From: a virus | Length of the DNA: 50,933 bases | Virus record (IMG/VR): IMGVR_UViG_3300025892_000030 | Coordinates: 1-50,933 of that record | Reading direction: 5' to 3' (one strand) | In this document: piece after piece, positions 30,012 to 38,809 of the stretch | Layout: each line of letters starts with the position of its first letter | Numbering within the stretch: the stretch's first letter is position 1 | Made by a program: the position numbers and the translations under genes | Notes under the pieces: generated by a model | What the model saw: the letters and a program-made list of their open reading frames with translations, nothing else | The model's database searches: none | Told to the model about the DNA's origin: nothing

Positions 30012-30331
30012 CAACAGTATGGCAAATCAGCCAAATGGAACGAACGCTTGCAGACGGTGGCGTTATCGTATGTCACTGGCGAGCTAACGCATCAGAGACT
30101 GTAGGAGAAGGCGATGACGCTGCGACCTACTCAGCGACTAACTACGGCACTGCTGGTTTTACACCAGATCCTTCTGCTTCAGACTACGTTCCTTACGACG
30201 ACATCACAGAAGAAGTAGCTTTAGGTTGGTGCTGGGCTAACGGTGTTGACAAGGACGCTATTGAAGCAAGCCTACAGGCTTCCATTGACCTCCAGAAGAA
30301 CCCAACGCAAGCATCAGGAGTTCCGTGGTAA
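30008..30331 (+). CDS. Unknown protein, tail-fibre neighbour, 107 aa
   Basis: ATG 30008 (in an ATGA overlap) has AGGAG nearby. Product begins MTTVWQISQMERTLADGGVI and includes VCHWRANASETVGEGDD, then acid/aromatic segments (Trp-Cys-Trp). Similar proteins follow fibre genes in marine phages and may help fibre assembly or form a fibre tip; unproven. The last base overlaps the next gene. Confidence 0.55.
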   Translation: MTTVWQISQMERTLADGGVIVCHWRANASETVGEGDDAATYSATNYGTAGFTPDPSASDYVPYDDITEEVALGWCWANGVDKDAIEASLQASIDLQKNPTQASGVPW

Positions 30332-30492
30332 TGACTAATGCACTAGATTATATTAATGCTTTAACGGCTCTTGTAACAGCTTGTAGCGCTATCACGGCTT
30401 TAACTCCTACACCAAAAGATGATAAAATTATAGGTAAACTATATAAGTTCTTAGAAATGTTTGCATTGGTTATTGGTAAGGCTAAAAAATAA
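30331..30492 (+). CDS. Small hydrophobic/basic protein, 53 aa
   Basis: The ATG at 30331 overlaps the previous stop (TAATG), and TAA ends at 30492. The product begins MTNALDYINALTALVTACSA, amphipathic and partly hydrophobic, and ends in Lys-rich sequence. It is one of a pair with the following holin-like gene. No family recognised; a small membrane-associated lysis partner is possible. Confidence 0.5.
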   Translation: MTNALDYINALTALVTACSAITALTPTPKDDKIIGKLYKFLEMFALVIGKAKK

Positions 30493-30662
30493 TGCAAGAA
30501 GAAACTAAAGCAGTTATAGACGCAATAGCGGTGGGTGGCACAGTAGGTACGTTAGCTGGTTGGCTACCACCTTTAGCTGCTTTAGCAACCATTATTTGGA
30601 CTTGTATTAGGATCTTAGAAACAGAGACTGTCCAGAAACTTTTTAAAAAAGATAAAGAGTAG
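30492..30662 (+). CDS. Putative holin (T7-like, one TM), 56 aa
   Basis: The ATG overlaps the previous stop (30492) and the TAG ends at 30662. The product has an acidic N-terminus (MQEETKAVIDAIAVGGTVGT), one hydrophobic segment with Gly and Pro (LAGWLPPLAALATIIWTCIR), and a charged Lys-rich tail. This pattern matches small T7-gp17.5-like holins known in marine podoviruses. A separate three-segment holin candidate lies at 42999-43388, so the cell may be breached in two ways or one of them serves another role. Confidence 0.6.
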   Translation: MQEETKAVIDAIAVGGTVGTLAGWLPPLAALATIIWTCIRILETETVQKLFKKDKE

Positions 30663-30667
30663 ATATT

Positions 30668-33600
30668 ATGAGCAATAAAAATAAAGCCTTGACTGCTTTG
30701 AAGCGTAAAAAGTTTAATACTGGTAGTACTGCTACAGCCGATACTACTACTAGTCGTGGCCCCGGAAGTCCCGGATATGTAGGCCCTGTTGTTAACCCTC
30801 TAGACGATGTTGAAATTGATGATCCTGCAAAAAATAGTTTAGCAATTCAGCCAGAGCCTTTTGAAGTTACGGCTGCTAAAGTAGATAAAGCTGGTGTGGC
30901 TTTTAATAATAAAGCACTGGATAAAATATTAGCGCAGAAAAGTATAGACGCTACTTATGATCCTGAAACAGGTAACTACTCTTATAATGCTTTTGGAAAT
31001 ACTTTTGAAAGAACTCCAGCACAAATGGCACTTGCAGCAGGTTATAAAAATTTAAGCCCTTTTATGGGAGGTCAAAGTTTTCAAACTCAAAACGAAGACA
31101 TATCAAAACTTGATACAGGAACTCCTGCAGTAAACACAAAAGCTGCTATAGGGGCTTCTGCTACAAAAGGAACTGCTACAACTAGCACTGCGGACACAGC
31201 AAAATCACCGTTGGGTTTTGATGCTCAGAATGTTGCGAGAGCTTTTAAAGAAAAAACAGGTTTTAATTATAAGGTTAGTAGTGACGGTAAAATTAGATTT
31301 CAGGACGGTGCAGGTAGATCATTTACAAGAGATCCTGAGGACTTAGCTGAAGAGTTTAAGTTAGAGGGAGACTTTGGAACAAGTTTAAAGGCATCTACCT
31401 ACACTGCCGGTGAAGTAAAAGAAAGTGAGTTTGTTAAAGCCGCTGGTGCTAAAAGAGATAAAGACCCTATAACAGGTTTACCTATTGAGCCAACAAAAGC
31501 CGAAGCTGGTAAAGCAACTCTTACTGATGCGGCTGTTGCAGCAGAGCGTGATAGTTTTGAAGAAACACTTGCTAAAGGTACTGCGGCTCAAAGACCCACC
31601 GAAGAACCCCGTGTACTAAGCGATAAACAGGCTAAAGTAGAGTACAGCCAGTCTGAAGCAGGTAGAGCTGTCTATACTGCAAAAGCTCAAGCAGAGCAAC
31701 AATATGCTAATAAAGAAAGATCTATAAGAGAGCAAATACGTAGAGCAGCTACACCAGAAGAACGTGATAAGTTAAATGATGAGCTTGTTGCTAACAGCAG
31801 GAACAGATCAAAAATGCTTTCTGATTTTAGCCTTGCAGTTAAAGAAGGAGCAGCATTAACAAAACAAAACGCAGCCTCTGGAATAAAGCAATACGCAGAA
31901 GGTGTAACCACAGCTCAAACACAAGAAGTAGCTGATGTAGCTGGCCCCGCTGTTACGACAAGCGAAGGCGTTACTATTAGTGCAGATGATATAACTAAGT
32001 TAAAACTAGAGGCTGATAAGCGTGGCGTAGGCGTTGAAGAATTAAAAGAGTATCAAGATTTAATTGCTACTAAAGATCGTACAGAACAATCAGGAACTGC
32101 CGCTACAAGGGTTGATCCTGTTACAGGTCAGCCTATATCTCAAGCTTTAGATGTTACAGAAGAGGGTTTACCTACAGCCGAAGCCGCTACGGCTGCTTTT
32201 GTTGCTTCTGATTATACACCTGATGGTGGTAATACTACTATAGATAATACACCGGCTTATAAAAAAGCTGCGAGCCGTGAAGCACAGGTAGGCACAGCAG
32301 CAGAGCGTACAGCAGCAGACCTTGGTACGGCTCCTTCAGTAGACTTTGAAAGCCGTGAAGCTATTACAGGTACAGCACCTCAAGGAGATGCTTCTCAGAT
32401 TGGTGGTGTCCCTACAATGGCTGCTGCAAGTCGTAACGCTGTACAGGGCAAAGAAAGAAAAGTAGCTGCCGCAGACATGATGGCAGTTGTTGCTGGAGTT
32501 CCTGAAGAAGTTACTGCTGCAATCTCTGAAGACCCTGCAACTGTACAGGCTCAAATAGATGAAGGAGCTGATCCACAAGTAACCGCAGCGGTAGCAGCTT
32601 TACCTGAAGAAGCCCTTGTTTCTGTACAGATGGAGAACCTCTTAGCCGGTATGGAAGACGGTGAAACTCCTGCGTGGGCTAGACCTGCGGTAGCACAGAT
32701 AGAGCAGATGATGGCTCAGAGAGGCTTGTCAGCGTCTACTGTAGGTCGTGATGCTTTGTTTAATGCTATTATTCAAAGTGCTTTACCTATGGCTCAGAGC
32801 AATGCTCAAGCTCTTCAGCAGAGAGCACAACAAAACCTTAGTAACGAGCAGCAAGCTAACTTAGCATCTGCTCAAAATACTATGACTGTGCGTATGCAGA
32901 ACCTTGCTAATCGTCAGACTGCTGCTTCTCAGACAGCTTCTATGGCCCAAGAGATTAAAGTACAACAAGGCAGCTTTAAGCAGCAAGCAACTATTACTAC
33001 AGCGCAGCAAGAACAACAAACTGAGATGGCTACTTTTCAAGCTGCTCAACAGAAATCACAACAAGAGTCTGCACAGCGTCAACAAGCTGCTATAGCTGAA
33101 TTAAATACTAATGCTCAAATGGATCTAGCAAACCTGCAAGCCATGAATGCTGCTGATTCCGAAAGCATGAGTGCTGAACAACAAGCTCGTTTAACTGGTT
33201 ACAATGCTCAGATTGCTAAGGTTATGCGTCAAGCAGACTTAAAGCAGGACATGGAAAAAGCCAACTTAAACGCTTCTTTACAGCTAGAGCTTTCTAATTT
33301 ATCAGAAAAGAATGCTGCTGCTAAAGATACAATGACAGCAGAAAACCAAGAAAAGCTGACTAACCTACAGACTCTTGTAGAGTTTAGAAAAGGAGATGCA
33401 CAGTTTGCTCAACAGATGGATATGGCTAACATGTCTAATGAGCAGCAAATGGAATTAGCTATGTTGCAAGAAAGGGCAGCTACAGACGCCGCTAACTTTA
33501 CAGCAGACAATCAATTTGAACTAACTCGCTTAAATAATGTAGTAGCTAGATCAATAAGACAAGCTGAACTTAATCAGCGTATGGAAGAAGTAAATCTTGA

Positions 33601-34999
33601 TGCAAAGTTAAAATTAGAATTATCTGAATTAACTGAAGCAAATGCAACTTCTAGAGCTAACATGAGTGCTGAACAGCAAACGCGATTAGCTAACTTAAAT
33701 GTTTTAGTAGACTTTAAAAAGACTAATGTAGCTATGGCCCAGCAAATGGACTTAGCTAACCTAGGCAACGAGCAACAGATGGAGCTTGCTAACCTAGCTG
33801 AAAAGGCCGCTACAGATTCAGCCAACATGACTGCTGAGAATAAACTTAGATCTCAAAAGTTAAATAACTATGTTCAAGTTATGTCTCAAGATGAGCAGCT
33901 TAAAATGCAAGCAGATCTTGCTAATCTTTCTATGGAAGAAAAGATCTCTTTAGCAAATCTAAGCAATCAGCAACAGTCTGACATGGCCTCTATGAGTGCT
34001 GAGAATGTAGCTGAACTACAGCGTTATGAAAAACAAATGGGTGCTGCACAGCTTAATGCTAACTTAGCACAGCAAATGGGCTTGGCTAACCTTAGTAATC
34101 AGCAACAAGCATCTATGTTTAATGCTCAAATAGACGCTAATTTAGACATGAAGCAGTTTGATGCTAATCAGCAGATGGCATTAGCTAATAGTCAGTTTAT
34201 GCAATCAATGACTATGAAAAACCTAGACAACAAACAGCAAGCGGCTATGCAAAATGCTACTGCAATGGCTTCTATGGATCTACAAGCGGCTGATAATTTA
34301 ACTAAAGTGTCTATTGAAAATGCTAGGAACTTTTTAGCTATGGACATGGCTGAGTTAAATAATGATCAGCAGGCTGCTATGTTAAACGCACAGCAAGCCC
34401 AGCAAACTTTGTTATCTAATTTTGCAGCCGCTAATGCCTCAAAACAATTTAATGCTACCTCTGAGCAGCAGACAAATCAGTTTATGGCTAATCTTGGTCA
34501 GACAATGAATCAGTTTAATGCTTCACAGGCTAACGCCATGACGCAATTCAATGCTTCAGAAAAGAATAGGTTGGCTGCTATAGACGCTGGCAATGCTTTA
34601 GAAGCTGATAAAATGAATACTCAGATTAATGCACAAGTTGATCAATATAATGCTGACAATGAACTTAAAAGAGAGCAATGGAATGCTGCGAATGAACAGG
34701 CAGTAGAGCAATCAAATGTTGCGTGGCGTAGACAGGCTAATACTATAGACACTGCGGCTCAAAATGCTGCAAATCAATTAGCAGTTCAACAAGCTTTTTC
34801 GTTAAATGCTACAGAGCAAAACATGTTATGGCAGCAATTAAGTGATGAGCAAAATTATTTAAGGCAGGGTTATGAAAACGAGCAGCAAAGAAGAACTACT
34901 TTGTATGCTACAGCTTTAGCTAATGAAAGTGCCACAGGCCCTTCTGGGACTGTAAATTCAATTGTTACTGCAATCTTAAAAGCAATGGGAGGAACTTAG
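30668..34999 (+). CDS. Very large Gln-rich repetitive virion protein, 1443 aa
   Basis: ATG 30668 is 5 bp after the holin-like gene. The N-terminal half is charged and has two related segments with Tyr-Asp-Pro-Glu-Thr-Gly...Phe-Glu-Arg-Thr-Pro and a later version with Phe-x-Arg-Asp-Pro. The C-terminal half (roughly residues 710-1400) is a Gln/Ala/Asn/Met-rich array of helical repeats such as QMDLANLGNEQQMELANL and QMGLANLSNQQQASMF. It is likely long helical bundles, as in internal core or ejection proteins. The family is unknown to me; the role is deduced from length and location before other virion proteins. Confidence 0.65.
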   Translation: MSNKNKALTALKRKKFNTGSTATADTTTSRGPGSPGYVGPVVNPLDDVEIDDPAKNSLAIQPEPFEVTAAKVDKAGVAFNNKALDKILAQKSIDATYDPETGNYSYNAFGNTFERTPAQMALAAGYKNLSPFMGGQSFQTQNEDISKLDTGTPAVNTKAAIGASATKGTATTSTADTAKSPLGFDAQNVARAFKEKTGFNYKVSSDGKIRFQDGAGRSFTRDPEDLAEEFKLEGDFGTSLKASTYTAGEVKESEFVKAAGAKRDKDPITGLPIEPTKAEAGKATLTDAAVAAERDSFEETLAKGTAAQRPTEEPRVLSDKQAKVEYSQSEAGRAVYTAKAQAEQQYANKERSIREQIRRAATPEERDKLNDELVANSRNRSKMLSDFSLAVKEGAALTKQNAASGIKQYAEGVTTAQTQEVADVAGPAVTTSEGVTISADDITKLKLEADKRGVGVEELKEYQDLIATKDRTEQSGTAATRVDPVTGQPISQALDVTEEGLPTAEAATAAFVASDYTPDGGNTTIDNTPAYKKAASREAQVGTAAERTAADLGTAPSVDFESREAITGTAPQGDASQIGGVPTMAAASRNAVQGKERKVAAADMMAVVAGVPEEVTAAISEDPATVQAQIDEGADPQVTAAVAALPEEALVSVQMENLLAGMEDGETPAWARPAVAQIEQMMAQRGLSASTVGRDALFNAIIQSALPMAQSNAQALQQRAQQNLSNEQQANLASAQNTMTVRMQNLANRQTAASQTASMAQEIKVQQGSFKQQATITTAQQEQQTEMATFQAAQQKSQQESAQRQQAAIAELNTNAQMDLANLQAMNAADSESMSAEQQARLTGYNAQIAKVMRQADLKQDMEKANLNASLQLELSNLSEKNAAAKDTMTAENQEKLTNLQTLVEFRKGDAQFAQQMDMANMSNEQQMELAMLQERAATDAANFTADNQFELTRLNNVVARSIRQAELNQRMEEVNLDAKLKLELSELTEANATSRANMSAEQQTRLANLNVLVDFKKTNVAMAQQMDLANLGNEQQMELANLAEKAATDSANMTAENKLRSQKLNNYVQVMSQDEQLKMQADLANLSMEEKISLANLSNQQQSDMASMSAENVAELQRYEKQMGAAQLNANLAQQMGLANLSNQQQASMFNAQIDANLDMKQFDANQQMALANSQFMQSMTMKNLDNKQQAAMQNATAMASMDLQAADNLTKVSIENARNFLAMDMAELNNDQQAAMLNAQQAQQTLLSNFAAANASKQFNATSEQQTNQFMANLGQTMNQFNASQANAMTQFNASEKNRLAAIDAGNALEADKMNTQINAQVDQYNADNELKREQWNAANEQAVEQSNVAWRRQANTIDTAAQNAANQLAVQQAFSLNATEQNMLWQQLSDEQNYLRQGYENEQQRRTTLYATALANESATGPSGTVNSIVTAILKAMGGT

Positions 35000-35000
35000 G

Positions 35001-36224
35001 ATGGGATTTTTTAGTAAGCTTTGGAAGGGCGTTAAGAAAGTTGTTAAAAAGATTGGCAGGGGCATTAAAAAAGTTGTAAGCAAAGTTGGTAAGTTTGTAG
35101 GTAAACTTGGCATTGTAGGGCAAATAGGAATGTTTTTTCTCATGCCCCATGTGGCTGGTTTTCTTATGAAGGGACTAGGCGCAGCCGCAGGTGGACTATT
35201 AAATGTGGCTGGTCAAGGCTTAGGCGGTACTTTAGCTAGAGGCTTAGGAACTGTATTAAAAACAGCTCATAGTTTTGCAGGAACTGTAGGAAATGTTTTT
35301 GGTACTATTACTGAAGGAGTAAGTAATTTTGCTAAAACAGCCCTAAATAAAATCCCCGGTATTACTATTGACGGAGCTGCTACAAACTTTTTTGGTAATG
35401 ATAGTGCTTGGTCTAGGACTCTAGATACAGGTTCTAAAATTCTTGATCCCTTTAAAGGTCAAACTAATTTTGGTAAAGACACTACTTTTGCAGATGCCTC
35501 TAAAGAAGTTGGTATTAAAGAAAGTACATTGCGTGAATTAAATCCACAGTTTGGGGGAGATGTAATTCCAGCAGGTGCTAATATGAGTACGGACTTTAGC
35601 TCAAAAGGTTTTAAAATAGCTGATGCTTATAGATCTGGTTTAGAAGTAGCGCAGCCTAGTTTTAGTATTACAGAAGATTTTATCAAAAGCTCTACTCCTA
35701 ATGTTTATGGTGGGGCAGAAGATAGTATAATTCCCACAAAAGATAGCTTTAGTTTACAAACAGCTCCTGCTGTTGAAGCAGCACAGCCTTTAGATGTTTT
35801 TGGCAATGTACTTCCTGAAACAGGTTATCAATATGATCCAACAACAGGTACAAGAGTGCCGGGATCTACTGAATATGTTTTCCCTGCTGCTAGTTCCGAA
35901 GCAGTAAAAAAGGGGACAGCAAGCTCTATACTAAGTAAAACAGCCAGTACTGTAGGAGAGCGTTTTTCTGCAGACCCTTTAGGTACAATATCCGCAGGTT
36001 TAGACATAGCACAGCAGGGTAAAAACTTAGTAACTGATGAGGATTATTACCAACCACAGCGAGGTCAAGTAATGGATTTTGGCAACGCTCCTACCATACA
36101 AAGTCGCCAAGTGGCTGGTGTAGATACTTCATGGATGCAGTTTGGTACTCCTGCTTATCAATCAGGCTACTCAAACTATGATCCTTTTGCTTATTTACAA
36201 TTCATGCAATCACGGACAGCTTAA
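35001..36224 (+). CDS. Putative internal virion/ejection protein with cationic amphipathic start, 407 aa
   Basis: The N-terminus is an unusual cationic amphipathic helix (MGFFSKLWKGVKKVVKKIGR), like membrane-active peptides, followed by a hydrophobic Gly-rich stretch (about residues 42-80). Near residues 165-200, segments DASKEVGIKESTLRELNPQF then IPAGANMST look like a LysM-type fold: helix, Leu-Asn-Pro, Ile-Pro-Ala-Gly. Part of it may bind peptidoglycan or membrane during DNA ejection. That reading is inference. The rest is low-complexity and Thr/Ser-rich. Confidence 0.6.
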   Translation: MGFFSKLWKGVKKVVKKIGRGIKKVVSKVGKFVGKLGIVGQIGMFFLMPHVAGFLMKGLGAAAGGLLNVAGQGLGGTLARGLGTVLKTAHSFAGTVGNVFGTITEGVSNFAKTALNKIPGITIDGAATNFFGNDSAWSRTLDTGSKILDPFKGQTNFGKDTTFADASKEVGIKESTLRELNPQFGGDVIPAGANMSTDFSSKGFKIADAYRSGLEVAQPSFSITEDFIKSSTPNVYGGAEDSIIPTKDSFSLQTAPAVEAAQPLDVFGNVLPETGYQYDPTTGTRVPGSTEYVFPAASSEAVKKGTASSILSKTASTVGERFSADPLGTISAGLDIAQQGKNLVTDEDYYQPQRGQVMDFGNAPTIQSRQVAGVDTSWMQFGTPAYQSGYSNYDPFAYLQFMQSRTA

Positions 36225-36226
36225 TT

Positions 36227-36751
36227 ATGGATGAAGAATACAGAAAAGTAATAACTAAAATGGACAGGCCTATTCCGGGGTCTTCGTTAACGGTTCCTGT
36301 AGAAGAAGCTACTTGGCGTAAGCCTCCTGAATATACATCTGTCCATAAAGCTTCAGAGTTTATTTTTGAAAAGGTTACAGAAGAAGAAACGTATGTAAGC
36401 TTAATGAATGCTATTGATGATGGAACTCCTATTATGGATGTTGTTCAAGTTTTAGCCTTTCAAGGTTTTAACCAGAACAAGTGGAACCCTGATTTAATGA
36501 TGCTTATCATTGAGCCAACTGCGTATATTTTAATGGCCTTGGCAGAAAGAGCTGGTATTGATTATACAATCTACCGTGGCGAAGAAGAAGATGAGCCTTC
36601 TGTAATGGGCGTACAGTTACCTAAAGACAGGGTTGATAAGCTTAAAAACGCTCAAGAGACTTCTCAAATTCCTGACAATGCTATACCGCAAGGTATTCAG
36701 GAAAAAATAGAAGAAATGCCAGAACCTAAAAGTTTACTAGCGAGAGATTAA
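36227..36751 (+). CDS. Unknown virion-associated protein, 174 aa
   Basis: Starts MDEEYRKVITKMDRPIPGSS. A central hydrophobic/helical region (MMLIIEPTAYILMALAERAG) is bracketed by acidic and Pro-rich parts, ending in Pro-Glu-Pro-Lys. A protein of this make-up lies among ejection or core genes in related marine phages, from memory. Not assigned a function. Confidence 0.6.
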   Translation: MDEEYRKVITKMDRPIPGSSLTVPVEEATWRKPPEYTSVHKASEFIFEKVTEEETYVSLMNAIDDGTPIMDVVQVLAFQGFNQNKWNPDLMMLIIEPTAYILMALAERAGIDYTIYRGEEEDEPSVMGVQLPKDRVDKLKNAQETSQIPDNAIPQGIQEKIEEMPEPKSLLARD

Positions 36752-36753
36752 TT

Positions 36754-38799
36754 ATGGGTATTGAATCATTAGGTGAAAGCCTGTTAGCAGGCCGTAGAAA
36801 AACACGTAAGAAAATGCGTAAAGAAGAAAACTTAGGTGCTCTAATAACTGGCGGGTTAACTATAGCTAATGCTATGTTAAAGAAAAAGTCAGACGATTTT
36901 TTACAGAATGAAAATGTTCTTTCTCAACAAATGGCATATGAAAAAAGTGCTGCTTCAGCGGCTCAAACACAAAAAGATTGGGAGAATGCTAACAATCATA
37001 TAGGAGGCGTTAATGGCTGGTTTAAAGACAAGCTACGTCCCCAAGTTAAATCACAAGCCGATCTGTTAATTAGAGAAGAACGTCTGTCTAATATGGATGA
37101 GTATAATCAATATATAGAAGATCAGTTAGACACTTTAATAGGTGAAGAAGATGGTGATGGTTTGTATGGTAAATTTTCTACAGCCTTTAAAACTGCTTCT
37201 AGTTTAGCACCTACCTCTCAGTTTAATGATTATATTAAAAATAAAAATCCAGCTTATAGGAATGTAGGTAGTGCTGTTGCTGGCTGGTTGCGTAAAGAAA
37301 ATCCTAGTACTGAAAGAGCTTTAGAAACTATTGCATCTAGTAGATATGTACAAAATCAACAGGCTTATACTACAGCTTTGGAAAGTTATCGGGGTGGTTT
37401 ATCTGCAACTGCTAGTCTTGAACTTGCTGATATAGCAGCGCAAGAATTTAAACAAAAGCCTGAAGAAGTTATAATAAAGTCAGAAATAATTTATATCGAT
37501 CATGGTAAAGAAGGGTCTAGGGTTAAAATCCCTGTTATGCAAAAAACAGCTAAAAATAGAGATGGCAGTGTGCGTACATTTCAAACCGCAGTCAAAGATA
37601 ATCCACTTAGTAAAAAGTTTTTTGATAATAAACCTATACAAGTAGCACAGCAAGTTGAAATAGAAACTGTAAATGCTTATACGGGTGAGAAAATTAAATC
37701 AAAAAGGACTTTAGTAACTGATCCTTTTGGGGTTCCTATAAATAATGGAAAGCCGTATCATTTAGACGCACAAAAAACAGGCACAACAATTGATTCTCCA
37801 CCTACTATTAGTGCTATTAATATAAAGTTTGCAGAAACTATGATGTCTCCTATTGATAGTAGTTTTAGTTTTAGATCACCAGACGATAAAGCCCTTTTAA
37901 AAGCAGCTATTGCAAGCACAGACGATACTGAAGCAGGTAAAAGAAAAGCAGTAACTTTTCAAAAACTTACTTACGGGGTTTCTCAACGCTTACAAGAACA
38001 AGTAATGGGAGGCCCTTCAGACACAAGAGTCCCTTTACGTTCGCCTAAGACTAGCCCTTTTTCTAAAAACTTAGCTTCTGATTTAGCGGCTGAAATAACG
38101 ACAATGGGTCTTTTGTATACACAGAAAGCTTCTGCTGACGAAGCGCCCGGAACCCCTTTAATTCAAAATTTACAAGGGGTTGTAACAGATGGTCAAGACG
38201 TTAACGGAGTTTTAGTAGCTTTAGGTTTAGAATCTTTAAATGGTAGAAGTAATTATAACGCTTATCAGTTACCCGGACAAGCTACTGTTTCTTTATTTAA
38301 TTCCGCACTGTCCCCAAAAAACTTAGAAGTTTTTAATGAGTCAGCTTCTGAACACGCTAAAACTTATGTTAAGGATATGATTAAGGCCAGCTTAGAGGCT
38401 GGTAGAGTAGACGGTGGTAATCGCTCTTTATGGGCTATGCCTTTAACTGGGACAGGCGTTACAGGGGCTGAGTTGCTAGGTGTTATGTCTAAGCAAGAAG
38501 AAGAAGAGCAAACGCAAGAGCAAGAACTTTTAAGTACTTCAAATGATTTTTTAGGCTTTGGAAAAACTTTTACTCCTAGAGACAAAGAGAAAGAGCTAAC
38601 TGAGCCAGATCAACGCAAAAGAACAAACTTAGATGATAAATATGATCAAGCTTTAAGGCAGTTAAAGGGAGCAGCTAAATACCCAAACAGATTTCCAGAG
38701 TTATATGCTAGAGCAGTTAAAAAAGAAGAGCGGCTAAGAAATACTTTGGGAACAAGGTATCCAAGACCCGATAGTTTATTGGACCTAAACACTAAATAG
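36754..38799 (+). CDS. Large putative internal virion protein, 681 aa
   Basis: ATG 36754 follows the previous gene by 2 bp. Starts MGIESLGESLLAGRRKTRKK with a basic segment, then a hydrophobic Gly/Thr patch (LGALITGGLTIANAML), then long helical and mixed regions to the C-terminus rich in Lys/Glu/Arg. Large, mostly helical, no enzymatic motif visible. The location in the ejection cluster suggests an inner core part. Confidence 0.6.
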   Translation: MGIESLGESLLAGRRKTRKKMRKEENLGALITGGLTIANAMLKKKSDDFLQNENVLSQQMAYEKSAASAAQTQKDWENANNHIGGVNGWFKDKLRPQVKSQADLLIREERLSNMDEYNQYIEDQLDTLIGEEDGDGLYGKFSTAFKTASSLAPTSQFNDYIKNKNPAYRNVGSAVAGWLRKENPSTERALETIASSRYVQNQQAYTTALESYRGGLSATASLELADIAAQEFKQKPEEVIIKSEIIYIDHGKEGSRVKIPVMQKTAKNRDGSVRTFQTAVKDNPLSKKFFDNKPIQVAQQVEIETVNAYTGEKIKSKRTLVTDPFGVPINNGKPYHLDAQKTGTTIDSPPTISAINIKFAETMMSPIDSSFSFRSPDDKALLKAAIASTDDTEAGKRKAVTFQKLTYGVSQRLQEQVMGGPSDTRVPLRSPKTSPFSKNLASDLAAEITTMGLLYTQKASADEAPGTPLIQNLQGVVTDGQDVNGVLVALGLESLNGRSNYNAYQLPGQATVSLFNSALSPKNLEVFNESASEHAKTYVKDMIKASLEAGRVDGGNRSLWAMPLTGTGVTGAELLGVMSKQEEEEQTQEQELLSTSNDFLGFGKTFTPRDKEKELTEPDQRKRTNLDDKYDQALRQLKGAAKYPNRFPELYARAVKKEERLRNTLGTRYPRPDSLLDLNTK

Positions 38800-38809
38800 G
38801 AATTATTAA

